From Schlegelella_A sp965246805 (GTDB taxonomy: Bacteria > Pseudomonadota > Gammaproteobacteria > Burkholderiales > Burkholderiaceae_C): a stretch of DNA of 64,000 nucleotides. The stretch spans positions 62,001-126,000 of the forward strand of contig CBDFFO010000011.1 of NCBI GenBank assembly GCA_965246805.1, in the 5' to 3' direction. Shown here piece by piece: positions 43,026 through 51,669 of this stretch. Position numbers and translations under genes: made by a program. How positions within the stretch are numbered: position 1 is the first letter of the stretch; each line of letters opens with the position of its first letter. Under the pieces are notes generated by a model. That model was not told where the DNA came from and made no database searches. It saw only the letters and a list, made by a program, of their open reading frames with translations.

Positions 43026-45401
43026 ATGCTGAAGCGATGCGCGTCGATCGTGTTGAAGAGCCTGGCCGTCGCGGTGGTGACGGCATCGCTGACCGCGCCG
43101 GCGCACGCGACCGAAGCCGCTCCATCGGCGGCGCCCGTCGGCGCGCTCACGCTCGAACGCATCCATGCCGACCCGCCGCTCGCCGGAAGGCAACCACGCC
43201 TGGCCAAGCTCTCGCCCGGCGGCCGTTTCGTCAGCACGCTCGAGCCCTCGGCGGCCGACAGCGAGGTGTTCGAGCTGTGGGTGCGCCGCATTGCCGACGG
43301 CCATGCGCGCCGCCTGGTCGGCGCGAGCGACCTGATCGGCAACCGCACCGCGGTCGTTAGCGAGGCCGAGAAGATGGCGCTCGAGCGGCGGCGCGTGCGC
43401 GGCGGCGGCCTCACCAGCTACGAGTGGTGCGGCGAGCGCGACGAACGCATCGTGGTGCCGCTCTCCGGCGATCTCTACCTCGTCGAGCTCGATGGCGAGA
43501 ACGTCCACACGCGCCGCCTGACCTTCGACGAGAACGAGCCCGAGCGAGACGCGCGCTGCGACGCGGCCGGTCGACAGATCGCGTTCGTGAAGCAGAACGA
43601 CCTGTGGGTGATGACGCTCGACCCTCTGCGAGAGATCGAGCCGATCGTCACGCGTCGTTCACTGCCGGGCCCGAGCACGGTGGCCAACACGCCGCTGCCC
43701 GATGTCAAGCGCCTCACCACGACCGGTACCGATGGCCTCAGCACCGGCCTCGCGGAGTTCATCGCCGCCGAAGAGCTCTACCGCTACGACGGCTACTGGT
43801 GGTCGCGCGACGGCAAGCGCCTGCTCGCGTTCGAGGCCGACGAGCGCAAAGTGCCCTCGAAGACCCGCGCGCAGATTCGCGCCGATGGCACCGACCTCAT
43901 CACGCAGCACTACCCGGCGGCGGGCGAGACGAACGCGGTCGTCGTGCCGCTGGTGATCGACGTCGCGTCGGGTCGGGTCCAGCGCCTCGACCTGCCGCCG
44001 GCGACCGAGTACCTGCCGCGTGCCGGCTGGTTCGCCGACGGCACGCCGTGGATCGAAACGCTCAACCGCACGCAGACCGAGCTGCGGCTCGTCGAGTATC
44101 CGAACGCGCAAGCGGCGCCGCGCGAGGTGTTCGTCGAGAGCGACGCGGCGACCTGGGTGTCGATCGACGCCAGCCCCAACCTGTTCGAGTTCCCGACCCG
44201 GCCGCTCTCGGGCAAGCCATCGATCGTGTGGGTGAGCGAGCGCTCGGGCAGCAGGCAGCTCTGGTTGCTCGACCGCGTGACGGGCTCGCTCGCGCCGCTC
44301 ACGACGCTCGTCGAACCGGTGCGAGACGTGGTGTGCATCGGCGGCGGCCGCATCGTGTTCACTGCCGAGCAGCAACGCGGTCGCGCGACCGAACTCTTCA
44401 TGCTCGGAGCGAACGACGAGGTGACGAGGATCGCCGGCTCGTCGACGACGGGCCTGCCGCTCACACGCAGCGCGATCGCCGATCGCCTTTGCAGCCGTCT
44501 GTTGACGAGCGAATCGACCTGGGGCGTGCCGCCGACGCGCGAGGTGCTGACGCTCGGCGGCAACGCGCGGCCGGTCGCGATCAACGGCGACGCGCCCGAT
44601 CCGCTGCTCGCGAAAGTCGTGCCGAAGATCCAGCCGATCGACCTGCTCGCGGCCGACGGCAAGACGGTGCTGAACGCGTTCTACATGGCGCCGTCGAAAC
44701 CTTCTGCGAACCCGCACGGCAGCGCCACCATCGTCGAGGTCTACGGCGGGCCCGGCGCCGTCACGGTCCAATACGCGTGGAGTGGCGCCGCGCTGCACGA
44801 CGCGTACTGGCAATCGCTCGGCTTCGGCGTGCTGCGCGTCGACACGCGCGGGGCGCACTACCGCGGCCGTGATTACGCGCACGCGCACTACCGCGCGTTC
44901 GGGGCTGTCGAGGTCGACGACCTCTTCGCGGCGGCGCGCCAGTTGCCGAAGGTCGTGAGCGGGGTCGACCCGGCGCGCATCGGCGTGGTCGGCGGGTCGT
45001 ACGGCGGATACCTGGCGGCACGCGCGGTGCTCGATGCCGACACGCCGTTCGCCGCTGCCGTCGCCGCGTCGTCGGTGGTCGACTGGACGCTCTACGACAC
45101 CGCCTACACCGAGCGCTATCTCGGCATGCCCGAGGGCGGCAAGGCGGCGCCCTACGCCGCGAGCAACCTCGCGTCGCGCGCGAAGCTGCTGGCCCGACCG
45201 CTGATGCTGATGCACGGCACCGCCGACGACAACGTGCTGTTCGAACACTCGTTGCGCCTCATCCTTGCGCTCGAGCGTGAAGGCAAGCTGTTCGAGACGG
45301 TGGTCTACCCGGGCCAGGCGCATGGCGTGAACGGCCGCGCGTTGCAGCTGCACGTCGACCGCGCGACGGCCGACTTCTTCGTGAGGCGCTTGCAGCCATG
45401 A
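43026..45401 (+). CDS. dipeptidyl-peptidase IV-like S9 serine peptidase, exported
   Basis: A 791-residue enzyme with signal peptide (MLKRCASIVLKSLAVAVVTAS, cut near APAHA). An N-terminal beta-propeller contains AAEELYRYDGYWW, with the Glu249-Glu250 pair that binds the substrate N-terminus in DPP-IV. The C-terminal alpha/beta-hydrolase domain carries GGSYGGY (Ser658), the HGTADDNV Asp region and GQAHGV (His766). It should remove N-terminal dipeptides in the periplasm. The ATG at 43026 begins the signal peptide. The next gene overlaps its stop by four bases. Confidence 0.9.
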   Translation: MLKRCASIVLKSLAVAVVTASLTAPAHATEAAPSAAPVGALTLERIHADPPLAGRQPRLAKLSPGGRFVSTLEPSAADSEVFELWVRRIADGHARRLVGASDLIGNRTAVVSEAEKMALERRRVRGGGLTSYEWCGERDERIVVPLSGDLYLVELDGENVHTRRLTFDENEPERDARCDAAGRQIAFVKQNDLWVMTLDPLREIEPIVTRRSLPGPSTVANTPLPDVKRLTTTGTDGLSTGLAEFIAAEELYRYDGYWWSRDGKRLLAFEADERKVPSKTRAQIRADGTDLITQHYPAAGETNAVVVPLVIDVASGRVQRLDLPPATEYLPRAGWFADGTPWIETLNRTQTELRLVEYPNAQAAPREVFVESDAATWVSIDASPNLFEFPTRPLSGKPSIVWVSERSGSRQLWLLDRVTGSLAPLTTLVEPVRDVVCIGGGRIVFTAEQQRGRATELFMLGANDEVTRIAGSSTTGLPLTRSAIADRLCSRLLTSESTWGVPPTREVLTLGGNARPVAINGDAPDPLLAKVVPKIQPIDLLAADGKTVLNAFYMAPSKPSANPHGSATIVEVYGGPGAVTVQYAWSGAALHDAYWQSLGFGVLRVDTRGAHYRGRDYAHAHYRAFGAVEVDDLFAAARQLPKVVSGVDPARIGVVGGSYGGYLAARAVLDADTPFAAAVAASSVVDWTLYDTAYTERYLGMPEGGKAAPYAASNLASRAKLLARPLMLMHGTADDNVLFEHSLRLILALEREGKLFETVVYPGQAHGVNGRALQLHVDRATADFFVRRLQP

Positions 45402-45889
45402 CGCGGTCTGCCCTCTTCACGCTCGCGGCCACTTTCGTTATCGTGCTCGCCTCATCGACAGCCGACGCGCAAACGAAAGCCGCCATGACGCACCACGCCA
45501 CCGGGACCTTCGAGGTCGTGATCCAGCCTCAACCGACCGCCGCTCCGGCGTCGGCCGCCGAGCCTAAGGGCGTCGGCCGCATGTCGCTCGACAAAACCTT
45601 CAGCGGCGAACTCGTCGGCACCGGCAGCGGCGAGATGCTGACCGCGATGACCGACACCAAAGGCTCGGCAGGTTATGTCGCGGTCGAGATGGTCAGTGGG
45701 ACCTTGCAGGGCAGGAAGGGGAGCTTCATGCTGCAACACTCCGGCTCCATGAACCGCGGCGCGCCATCGCTGGTCATCACCGTGGTGCCCGATTCAGGCC
45801 GCGGTGAGCTCGTCGGCATCACCGGCCAGCTGACGATCCGCATCGACGGCGGCAAGCATTTCTACGACTTCGAATACGCGCTGCCCTGA
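45398..45889 (+). CDS. exported DUF3224 protein
   Basis: A 163-residue protein with a signal peptide (LFTLAATFVIVLASSTADA). The mature part matches the small beta-barrel DUF3224 fold: MTHHATGTFEVVIQPQP, MSLDKTFSGELVGTGSGEMLTA, GYVAVEMVSGTLQGRKGSFMLQHSG and ELVGITGQLTIRIDGGKHFYDFEY. Related cytosolic members lack the signal. The function is unknown. It starts inside the peptidase stop codon (ATGA, 45398-45401), so it is coexpressed with the peptidase. Confidence 0.85.
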   Translation: MTRSALFTLAATFVIVLASSTADAQTKAAMTHHATGTFEVVIQPQPTAAPASAAEPKGVGRMSLDKTFSGELVGTGSGEMLTAMTDTKGSAGYVAVEMVSGTLQGRKGSFMLQHSGSMNRGAPSLVITVVPDSGRGELVGITGQLTIRIDGGKHFYDFEYALP

Positions 45890-45988
45890 GCGCGCATCCC
45901 TGGCCGAGCGTTCCCGATCAGCCATTCGCGTCGCCGGCCGGATCGCTGCGCGCCTCGCCTCGCCTCTCCCGAACCGAGCGCTCGACCG

Positions 45989-46564
45989 ATGCCGTTCGCG
46001 TACACCGGCGCCATCGATGCCGCGCGCGTCTCGATCCGCTTGATCGACGCGGCGCACCTGCCCGCATTAATGGCCGTGAACGGCGACGACGACGTCACCC
46101 GCTACCTGCCATACGCGAGCTGGCAAACGCCAGCCGACGCCGAAGCCTGGCTCTCGCGCATGACGATCGCGATCGACGCCGGCCACACGCTGCAATACGC
46201 GATTGTCGACAAGGCAAGCGGGGTGGCGATCGGCTCGTGCCTGCTGTTTCGCCTCGAGGCCGCGAGCGCGCGTGCCGAGCTGGGCTATGTGCTGGGCCGC
46301 GCGCACTGGAACCAGGGGCTGATGCGCGAAGCCCTCGTCGCGTTGCTCGACCATGCCTTCGGCCCGATGAGCCTGCGCCGCATCGAGTGCGAGATCGATC
46401 CGCGCAACCTGCCGTCTTTGCAACTGTGCGAGCGCCTCGGCTTCACGCGCGAAGGGCTGCTGCGGCAACGCTGGATCGCGAAGGGGTCGGCGCGCGATGT
46501 GCACGTCTACGGGCTGTTGCGGGACGAGTGGCCGGCTGCTCGCAGGCAGCCGAACACGGCTTGA
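45989..46564 (+). CDS. GNAT family N-acetyltransferase (RimJ/RimL-like)
   Basis: A 191-residue protein of the RimJ/RimL subgroup: VSIRLIDAAHLPALMAVNGDDDVTRYLPY at the N-terminus, ARAELGYVLGRAHWNQGLMREALVALLDHAF (acetyl-CoA site) and RRIECEIDPRNLPSLQLCERLGFTREGLLRQRW. It probably acetylates a protein N-terminus or a small amine; the substrate is unknown. It begins 99 bases after the DUF3224 gene on the same strand. Confidence 0.87.
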   Translation: MPFAYTGAIDAARVSIRLIDAAHLPALMAVNGDDDVTRYLPYASWQTPADAEAWLSRMTIAIDAGHTLQYAIVDKASGVAIGSCLLFRLEAASARAELGYVLGRAHWNQGLMREALVALLDHAFGPMSLRRIECEIDPRNLPSLQLCERLGFTREGLLRQRWIAKGSARDVHVYGLLRDEWPAARRQPNTA

Positions 46565-46664
46565 ACGCGACGCCCAACCTCGTCGATCCGCCCGAACCGG
46601 GAAGTGCCTCGCCGTCCGCGAGAATCGAGCCTCCACGCCGACGTATCGCCCCGAGACCACGCCC

Positions 46665-47105
46665 TTGCCAGACGATCATTTCAAGCCGCCCCGAGTTCCT
46701 GTCGGTGATGTCGAGAACCCGGCGCCGCGCGCGCCGGTCGGGGTTCGCAACGCGTGTGCGCTGGTGCTGATCTCGCTGGCGCTCAGCTACCTCACGCTCA
46801 TCCCGGGCTTCGGTCTGCCATGGCCCGCCACGCGCGGCGAGCAGGCCTTCGCGGTCGCGTGGCTGATCGGCGTCACGTGGCTCACGTACTGGCTGACCAC
46901 GCTCGTGCGCGCGCGCAGCAACCGCGCGCGCTGGGGCCTCTTCATCTTTCTCGCGCTGACCTGGCTGCTCTCGGTCGACGGCCTGGCCGACGAGTTCTCG
47001 AAGGCGCCGCTGGCCGCCGCCCTCGGCGTGTTCTGCGTCGGCATCGAGATGGCGGCGATGGTGATGCTCTTCAGCGGCATCGGGGCGCGCTGGTTCCAGC
47101 GCTGA
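46665..47105 (+). CDS. small four-helix inner-membrane protein, unknown function
   Basis: About 146 residues if started at TTG 46665 (MPDDHFKPPRVPVGDVENP...), the point where protein-like, low-Arg composition begins; no ATG is available near it. Four hydrophobic segments follow: LVLISLALSYLTLIPGFGL, AFAVAWLIGVTWLTYWLTTLV, WGLFIFLALTWLLSV and ALGVFCVGIEMAAMVMLF. The short soluble Pro-rich N-terminus is typical of several Burkholderiales membrane proteins. It precedes the PlsC-like acyltransferase by 10 bases, so it may belong to the lipid cluster. The start is uncertain. Confidence 0.6.
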   Translation: MPDDHFKPPRVPVGDVENPAPRAPVGVRNACALVLISLALSYLTLIPGFGLPWPATRGEQAFAVAWLIGVTWLTYWLTTLVRARSNRARWGLFIFLALTWLLSVDGLADEFSKAPLAAALGVFCVGIEMAAMVMLFSGIGARWFQR

Positions 47106-47115
47106 CCAACGCGCG

Positions 47116-47886
47116 ATGGACGGCCCGGCTCGCTCGATGCCCACCGCTGCGCGCGAGGGCGCGCCGCCGACCTGGTGGCGTCGGGTGTGCTTCGCGTGCC
47201 TGATCGCGCAGATCGGCACCGTGTCGCTGCTGTGGAACCTGATCGCACCGCTGCTGCAACTCGTGCTCGGCCGCCAACGCGGCACGCGTCTCGGCCGCGC
47301 CGCCATCGCGTGGATCTATGCGCGGCTCTGGTCGAGCGCAGCCGCACTCGGCATGATGCGCATCGATGCGTCGGCGCTCGACGTCCTGCGCGCCGAACCC
47401 GGCGGCCTCATCGTCGCCGCCAACCACCCGACGATGCTCGATGCCCTGGTGCTGGTGGCGCGCCTGCCGCGGTCGGTGTGCGTGATGAAGGCCGACCTGA
47501 TGAGGAACGTCTTCCTCGGTGCGGGCGCGCGGCTCGCGCGCTACATCGCCAACGACTCGCCGCGCAGCATGATCCGCGAGGCGGTAAAAAGCCTGCACGA
47601 GGGCGCCCAGCTGGTGTTCTTCCCGGAGGGTACCCGCACCGTGCAGGCGCCGGTCAACGCGTTCAGGCCCGGCATCACGCTGATCGCCCGACTGGCGCAC
47701 ACGCCGGTGCAGACGGTGATCATCGAGACCGATTCGCCTTACCTCGCCAAGGGCTGGCCGCTGCTGCGCGTGCCGCCCGAACCGGTCGTGATGCGGGTGC
47801 GGCTCGGTGTTCGCTTCGCGCCCGAGGCCGACCACCGGCAGATGCTCGCCAGGCTTGAGGCGTATTTCGGCGCGGAGCTGTCGTGA
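47116..47886 (+). CDS. 1-acyl-glycerol-3-phosphate acyltransferase-like protein
   Basis: A 256-residue PlsC-family acyltransferase with N-terminal hydrophobic anchor (about residues 24-50). The catalytic NHPTMLDA (H-x4-D, 104-109) and LVFFPEGTRT (acyl-acceptor binding) are intact. In aryl-polyene-type loci such enzymes are thought to attach the finished acyl chain to a lipid or sugar acceptor. Its GTGA overlap with the glycosyltransferase downstream, and the convergent acyl-carrier operon, argue for that role rather than general phospholipid synthesis. Confidence 0.83.
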   Translation: MDGPARSMPTAAREGAPPTWWRRVCFACLIAQIGTVSLLWNLIAPLLQLVLGRQRGTRLGRAAIAWIYARLWSSAAALGMMRIDASALDVLRAEPGGLIVAANHPTMLDALVLVARLPRSVCVMKADLMRNVFLGAGARLARYIANDSPRSMIREAVKSLHEGAQLVFFPEGTRTVQAPVNAFRPGITLIARLAHTPVQTVIIETDSPYLAKGWPLLRVPPEPVVMRVRLGVRFAPEADHRQMLARLEAYFGAELS

Positions 47887-48680
47887 GCTTGCGACCGTCA
47901 ACGACGCACCTGGTCGTCATCCCGAGCTACGACACCGGCCCCGCGGTGTATGCCACGGTGCGTGCGGCGCGCGCGCACTGGGCGCCGGTGTGGGTGGTGG
48001 TCGACGGCAGCACCGACGGCACTCCCGAAGGCCTGCTCGCGATGGCGCGCCACGACGACCAGCTGAAGGTGCTGGTGCTGGCCGAGAACCGGGGCAAGGG
48101 CGCTGCCATGCTGCACGCGCTGAGCGCCGCGGCTGCGGCCGGGTTCTCGCACGCGCTGGCGATGGATTCCGACGGCCAGCACCCGCCCGACCTGATCGCC
48201 ACGTTCATGCAGACCTCGATGCAGCTGCCCGCCGCGATGGTGCTGGGGCGGCCGGTCTTCGACGCCTCGGCGCCGATGATCCGCGTGCGCGGCAGGAAGC
48301 TCTCGAATCTGTGGACCAACCTCGAGACCCTCGGCGCCGGCATCGACGATTCGCTCTACGGCTTTCGCGTCTACCCGATCGTGCCGCTGGTCGACGTGAT
48401 GACGACGCATCGCTGGATGCGCCGCTTCGACTTCGACACCGAAGCCGTCGTGCGGCTCGCCTGGGGCGGTATTTCGCCGATCAACATCGCGGCGCCGGTG
48501 AAGTATCTGCGCGCCGACGAAGGCGGCGTTTCGCACTTCCACTACGTGCGCGACAACCTGCTGTTGACGTGGATGCACCTGCGGCTGTTGGCCGGCTTCC
48601 TCGTCCGCGTTCCGACACTCGCCGCCAAGCGCATCGCCCACCAGGCGCCGTTCGACCTGCTCAGACCATCGCGCCGTTGA
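47883..48680 (+). CDS. family 2 glycosyltransferase
   Basis: A 265-residue GT-A-fold enzyme: HLVVIPSYDTGPAVYATV, VWVVVDGSTDGTPEGL, NRGKGAAMLHAL and HALAMDSDGQHPPDLI, in which DSDGQH is the metal/sugar-nucleotide motif of the dolichyl-phosphate-mannose-synthase-like GT2 group. It lacks the long membrane tail of polyprenyl transferases. It starts with GTG at 47883 overlapping the acyltransferase stop, and its 3' end overlaps the convergent ketoreductase gene by 20 bases. It presumably glycosylates the lipid product or its anchor. Confidence 0.83.
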   Translation: MSLRPSTTHLVVIPSYDTGPAVYATVRAARAHWAPVWVVVDGSTDGTPEGLLAMARHDDQLKVLVLAENRGKGAAMLHALSAAAAAGFSHALAMDSDGQHPPDLIATFMQTSMQLPAAMVLGRPVFDASAPMIRVRGRKLSNLWTNLETLGAGIDDSLYGFRVYPIVPLVDVMTTHRWMRRFDFDTEAVVRLAWGGISPINIAAPVKYLRADEGGVSHFHYVRDNLLLTWMHLRLLAGFLVRVPTLAAKRIAHQAPFDLLRPSRR

Positions 48681-49437
48681 TCGACACGATCTGCCCGCTG
48701 ATGTAGGCGGCGTCGTCCGACGCGAGAAAAGCAACCAGCGCGGCCACTTCGTCGGCCCGGCCCGCGCGCTTCATCGGCACCAGTCGCTCGATCACAGATT
48801 TGTCGAACGCCGCATCGGCCATGGCGCTCGCGATGATGCCGGGAGCGATCGCATTCACCGTGATGCCGCGGCTCGCCACTTCGAGCGCGAGCGCCTTGGT
48901 GGCGCTGTTCAGCGCGCCCTTGGCGGCCGCGTAGTTCACCTGGCCGCGGTTGCCGGTGATGCCGGCCACCGACGAGACGTTGATGATGCGGCCCCAGCGG
49001 GTGCGGATCATCGGCATCAGCAGCGGCTGCGTCACGTGGAAGAAGCCGTGCAGCGAGACGTCGATCACGCGCTGCCACTGCAACGGTCTCATCGCCGGAA
49101 AGACCGCGTCGTCGTGCACCCCGGCGTTGTTGACGATGACCTGGATCGGGCCGCCCTTCAGCATCGCCTCGCACGCCGCGTGCGTGGCTTCGAGGTCGGT
49201 GACGTTGAACGACACCGCTTCCGCGCTGCCGCCAGCGCCGACGATGCCCGCGACGATCGCTTCGGCGTTCGCGATGCGGCTCATCGCGTGCACGAGCACG
49301 TGCAGGCCGTCTCGGGCGAGGCGCTCGGCGATGGCGTGGCCGATCGCGCCGCTGGCGCCTGTCACCAAGGCTCGCTTGCGTGAGCGAGGCGCTTCTTTCG
49401 ACGGTTCGCTCGGTGGCGTGGAAGAGATGGTTTGCAT
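48661..49437 (-). CDS. 3-oxoacyl-ACP reductase (FabG-like, cluster ketoreductase)
   Basis: A 258-residue SDR. NAD(P) motif TGASGAIG (26-33), NNAGVHDD, catalytic Ser in INVSSVAG, Tyr169/Lys173 in NYAAAKGALN, and the C-terminal YISGQIVSINGAM are all present. It should reduce the beta-keto group on ACP-bound chains. The ATG at 49437 is preferred over an upstream in-frame start that overlaps the dehydratase gene. It is last in the minus-strand operon, 7 bases after the second dehydratase. This matches the ketoreductase of aryl-polyene clusters (ApeQ-like). Confidence 0.86.
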   Translation of the reverse strand: MQTISSTPPSEPSKEAPRSRKRALVTGASGAIGHAIAERLARDGLHVLVHAMSRIANAEAIVAGIVGAGGSAEAVSFNVTDLEATHAACEAMLKGGPIQVIVNNAGVHDDAVFPAMRPLQWQRVIDVSLHGFFHVTQPLLMPMIRTRWGRIINVSSVAGITGNRGQVNYAAAKGALNSATKALALEVASRGITVNAIAPGIIASAMADAAFDKSVIERLVPMKRAGRADEVAALVAFLASDDAAYISGQIVSINGAMV

Positions 49438-49444
49438 GGTCGTG

Positions 49445-49909
49445 TCAGGCAGAGGCGGGCACCGTGTCGAGCACGACCGCGACACGGCCGCTCGCGATGC
49501 GTTGGGGGCCGTTGTGCACGGTGAAGGCGTAGAGCAGCTGGCGCTCGTCGCCGACGAGACGGGTCGCCTCGACCATCAACGCGTCGCCCGAGAGGTCGTC
49601 GAGCCGAAGCCGTTCCAGCACCACGCCGCGGGCACTGACCAGCAAGCCGGGCGACGGCGGCCGGCCTGCCTCGAGCCCGAGCAGCGCGCCGTGCAAGGCC
49701 ATCGCCTGCGCGGCGTATTCGATCGTCGCCGAGGCGAGCAGGCCGCTCGCGCTGCGCAGCGGGTGCTCGGCATCGCGGTGGTTCGTGGCCGCGCAGGTGA
49801 TGGAGGTCGGTGTCCACGCGAGCAGGCGATCGAGCAGACACATCGCGTTCCGGTGCGGCACCAGGCGCACGATGCCGGCGTGATCGAGGGTCTGCTCGGG
49901 GGCGGTCAC
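49445..49909 (-). CDS. hot-dog-fold 3-hydroxyacyl-ACP dehydratase (ApeP-like)
   Basis: A 154-residue protein with the hot-dog fold: IVRLVPHRNAMCLLDRLLAW (catalytic His region), GLLASATIEYAAQAMALHGALLG (long central helix), then two beta stretches. It resembles the predicted dehydratase of COG4706 found in aryl-polyene loci. It should remove water from 3-hydroxyacyl-ACP to make the conjugated double bonds. It starts with GTG at 49909, overlapping the methyltransferase stop (GTGA), so it is translationally coupled. Confidence 0.78.
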   Translation of the reverse strand: MTAPEQTLDHAGIVRLVPHRNAMCLLDRLLAWTPTSITCAATNHRDAEHPLRSASGLLASATIEYAAQAMALHGALLGLEAGRPPSPGLLVSARGVVLERLRLDDLSGDALMVEATRLVGDERQLLYAFTVHNGPQRIASGRVAVVLDTVPASA

Positions 49910-50718
49910 GGCGCGGTCAACGACGTCGATGGTGCGAGCCTCGACGCCAGCGCCGCGTTCGCCGCCTCGGCCGGCGTCGAGCCGACCAGCCAGACGTTGG
50001 CGAACGGGGTGCCCTGGCCCATCGGGAGGGCGTCGACCTCGAGACCGAGCGCGACGAGCGCGTCGATCCACGCGTCGGCCGTGCGCGTCGACTGCGGTAC
50101 CACGTGACCTTGGCGCACGAACGCGACCACGTGATCGACCGTGCGCGCGAAGCCGCCGCGCCGATGGGCGGCGCCGTCGCCCACGCGCATCGCGAGGCGG
50201 CCTCCCGGTGCGAGCGCGTCGCGCACGCGGGCGAGCAACGCGTCTTGCTCGGCGTGCGAGATGTAGTGCAGCGCGTCGAGCAGCACCACCACGTCGCTGG
50301 TCGGCAAGCGGGCCACGCGCATGTCGTCGCAATGAAAGGTCGCGCGGGTGTCGAGCGCGGTGCGAGCGCGCGCGATCTCGCGCGGCGCGATGTCGATGCC
50401 GGTCACGTGCGCACCGATCGGCGTTGCGCGCCATGTCGAAGGCCAGCCGTCGTTCGAGGGCTGGCGGTTCGCGGCATCGACCAGGCTCGCCAGCAGGCCC
50501 TGGCCGCAGCCGATGTCGAGCACGCGATCACCGGCGCGAACGAGGCCGCTCCGCATCACGTGCGCGAAGACCGGGTCGAAACGCAGCTTGCCGCGCGCGA
50601 AGTGCCACGCGAAGCGGCCGGCCTGCCGATACGGTGCGCCGGCTTCGTCGGCGAGCGCTCGCCACGCCGTGCGTTCGGTCATGGGACTGGCAGCCGTCAC
50701 GGCGGGGATCGGCCTCAT
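49906..50718 (-). CDS. class I SAM-dependent methyltransferase
   Basis: A 270-residue methyltransferase. SAM motif I DRVLDIGCGQGLLASL, acidic loop VTGIDIAPREI, DVVVLLDALHYI (motif IV) and LAPGGRLAMRVGD (post-motif). A methyltransferase is a usual member of aryl-polyene clusters, where it methylates the aromatic head group. I chose ATG 50718 because it overlaps the deacetylase stop by four bases like the other junctions; ATG 50692 (MTERTAW) is the alternative. The C-terminus is Ala-rich. Confidence 0.8.
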   Translation of the reverse strand: MRPIPAVTAASPMTERTAWRALADEAGAPYRQAGRFAWHFARGKLRFDPVFAHVMRSGLVRAGDRVLDIGCGQGLLASLVDAANRQPSNDGWPSTWRATPIGAHVTGIDIAPREIARARTALDTRATFHCDDMRVARLPTSDVVVLLDALHYISHAEQDALLARVRDALAPGGRLAMRVGDGAAHRRGGFARTVDHVVAFVRQGHVVPQSTRTADAWIDALVALGLEVDALPMGQGTPFANVWLVGSTPAEAANAALASRLAPSTSLTAP

Positions 50719-51653
50719 GCGCTGGCGCATGAATGCGGGTTCGGGCTCGCGTTCGTCGTCGTGGTTGACGTCGTGATCGATTTCGAGTCTGCGACGCTGC
50801 TCTTGCTCATGCTCGTGTTCGGATCGGTGCTCGTGCCCGTGCCGCAGGCGACCCACGTCGGCGCCATCGCCTGCGGCAAGGTCACGGTCTTCAGGCGTTC
50901 GGCCTCGAGGCGAGCGAGCAACGCCGGCAACGCATCGAGCACCACCGCGCGCCCTTGCGACGTGCGCGCGGCGTGGCCGTCGTGCAGCAGCACGATGTCG
51001 CCGGCGCCGAGGTGGCGTGTCAGCGCGGCCAGCACGCGCGCCGCGTCGCCGCGCCGTGTGTCGAAGCCCCTGCGCGTCCAGCTCACGAGCATGAGGTCGA
51101 GCTGTTGCAGCACGCCGTCGAGCAACGGGTTGCGCAAGCCCGCCGGGGCGCGGAAGAAGCGCGGCAGGGTGCCCGTGAGGTCGGCGAGCACCTGCTGCGC
51201 GGCGCCGATCTCGCGCGCGAATCCCGCCCGGCCGAGCAGCGAAAAGGTGTGCACGTGGCGGTGGCTGTGGTTCTGCACGCTGTGGCCGCGGGCGACGATC
51301 TCGCGGCATAGGGCCGGATGCGCCAGCGCCCGCGTCGCGATGCAGAAGAACGTGGCACGTGCGCCGTGCGCGTCGAGGATGTCGAGCACCGCGGGCGTGA
51401 CATCGGGGTCGGGGCCGTCGTCGATCGTGATTGCGAACTCGCGCCGCGCCTCGGCGGCCGCCGGCAGTCGGCGCAGGTTGGGGCCGAGCCAGGTCGAACG
51501 CGGCCAGAGGCCGATCGCCGTGAGCGCCGCATGGTTGAACACGACGGCACCGAGCGACCACGGCCAAAGCGCCGGCTGCACCACGGTCGCCAGTGCGGCG
51601 CCGGCGTGCCAGGCGACACTCGCTGTCACGAAAGGGGGCGTCCGGGTGGGCAT
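50715..51653 (-). CDS. polysaccharide deacetylase (NodB-domain) family protein
   Basis: A 312-residue carbohydrate-esterase-4 protein. One or two hydrophobic segments (residues about 10-50) anchor it. The NodB domain follows with TIDDGPDPD (76-84), NHSHRHVH (128-135, metal His pair) and RAPAGLRNP (168-176), plus LLHDGH (motif 5). All catalytic elements seem intact. The last about 35 residues are low-complexity Ser/Thr/Asn. It lies 16 bases after the exporter gene and overlaps the methyltransferase start, so it is part of the operon. Possible jobs are deacylation of the glycolipid product or of envelope glycan. Confidence 0.8.
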   Translation of the reverse strand: MPTRTPPFVTASVAWHAGAALATVVQPALWPWSLGAVVFNHAALTAIGLWPRSTWLGPNLRRLPAAAEARREFAITIDDGPDPDVTPAVLDILDAHGARATFFCIATRALAHPALCREIVARGHSVQNHSHRHVHTFSLLGRAGFAREIGAAQQVLADLTGTLPRFFRAPAGLRNPLLDGVLQQLDLMLVSWTRRGFDTRRGDAARVLAALTRHLGAGDIVLLHDGHAARTSQGRAVVLDALPALLARLEAERLKTVTLPQAMAPTWVACGTGTSTDPNTSMSKSSVADSKSITTSTTTTNASPNPHSCASA

Positions 51654-51669
51654 GGACTCGGTCGGTGGG

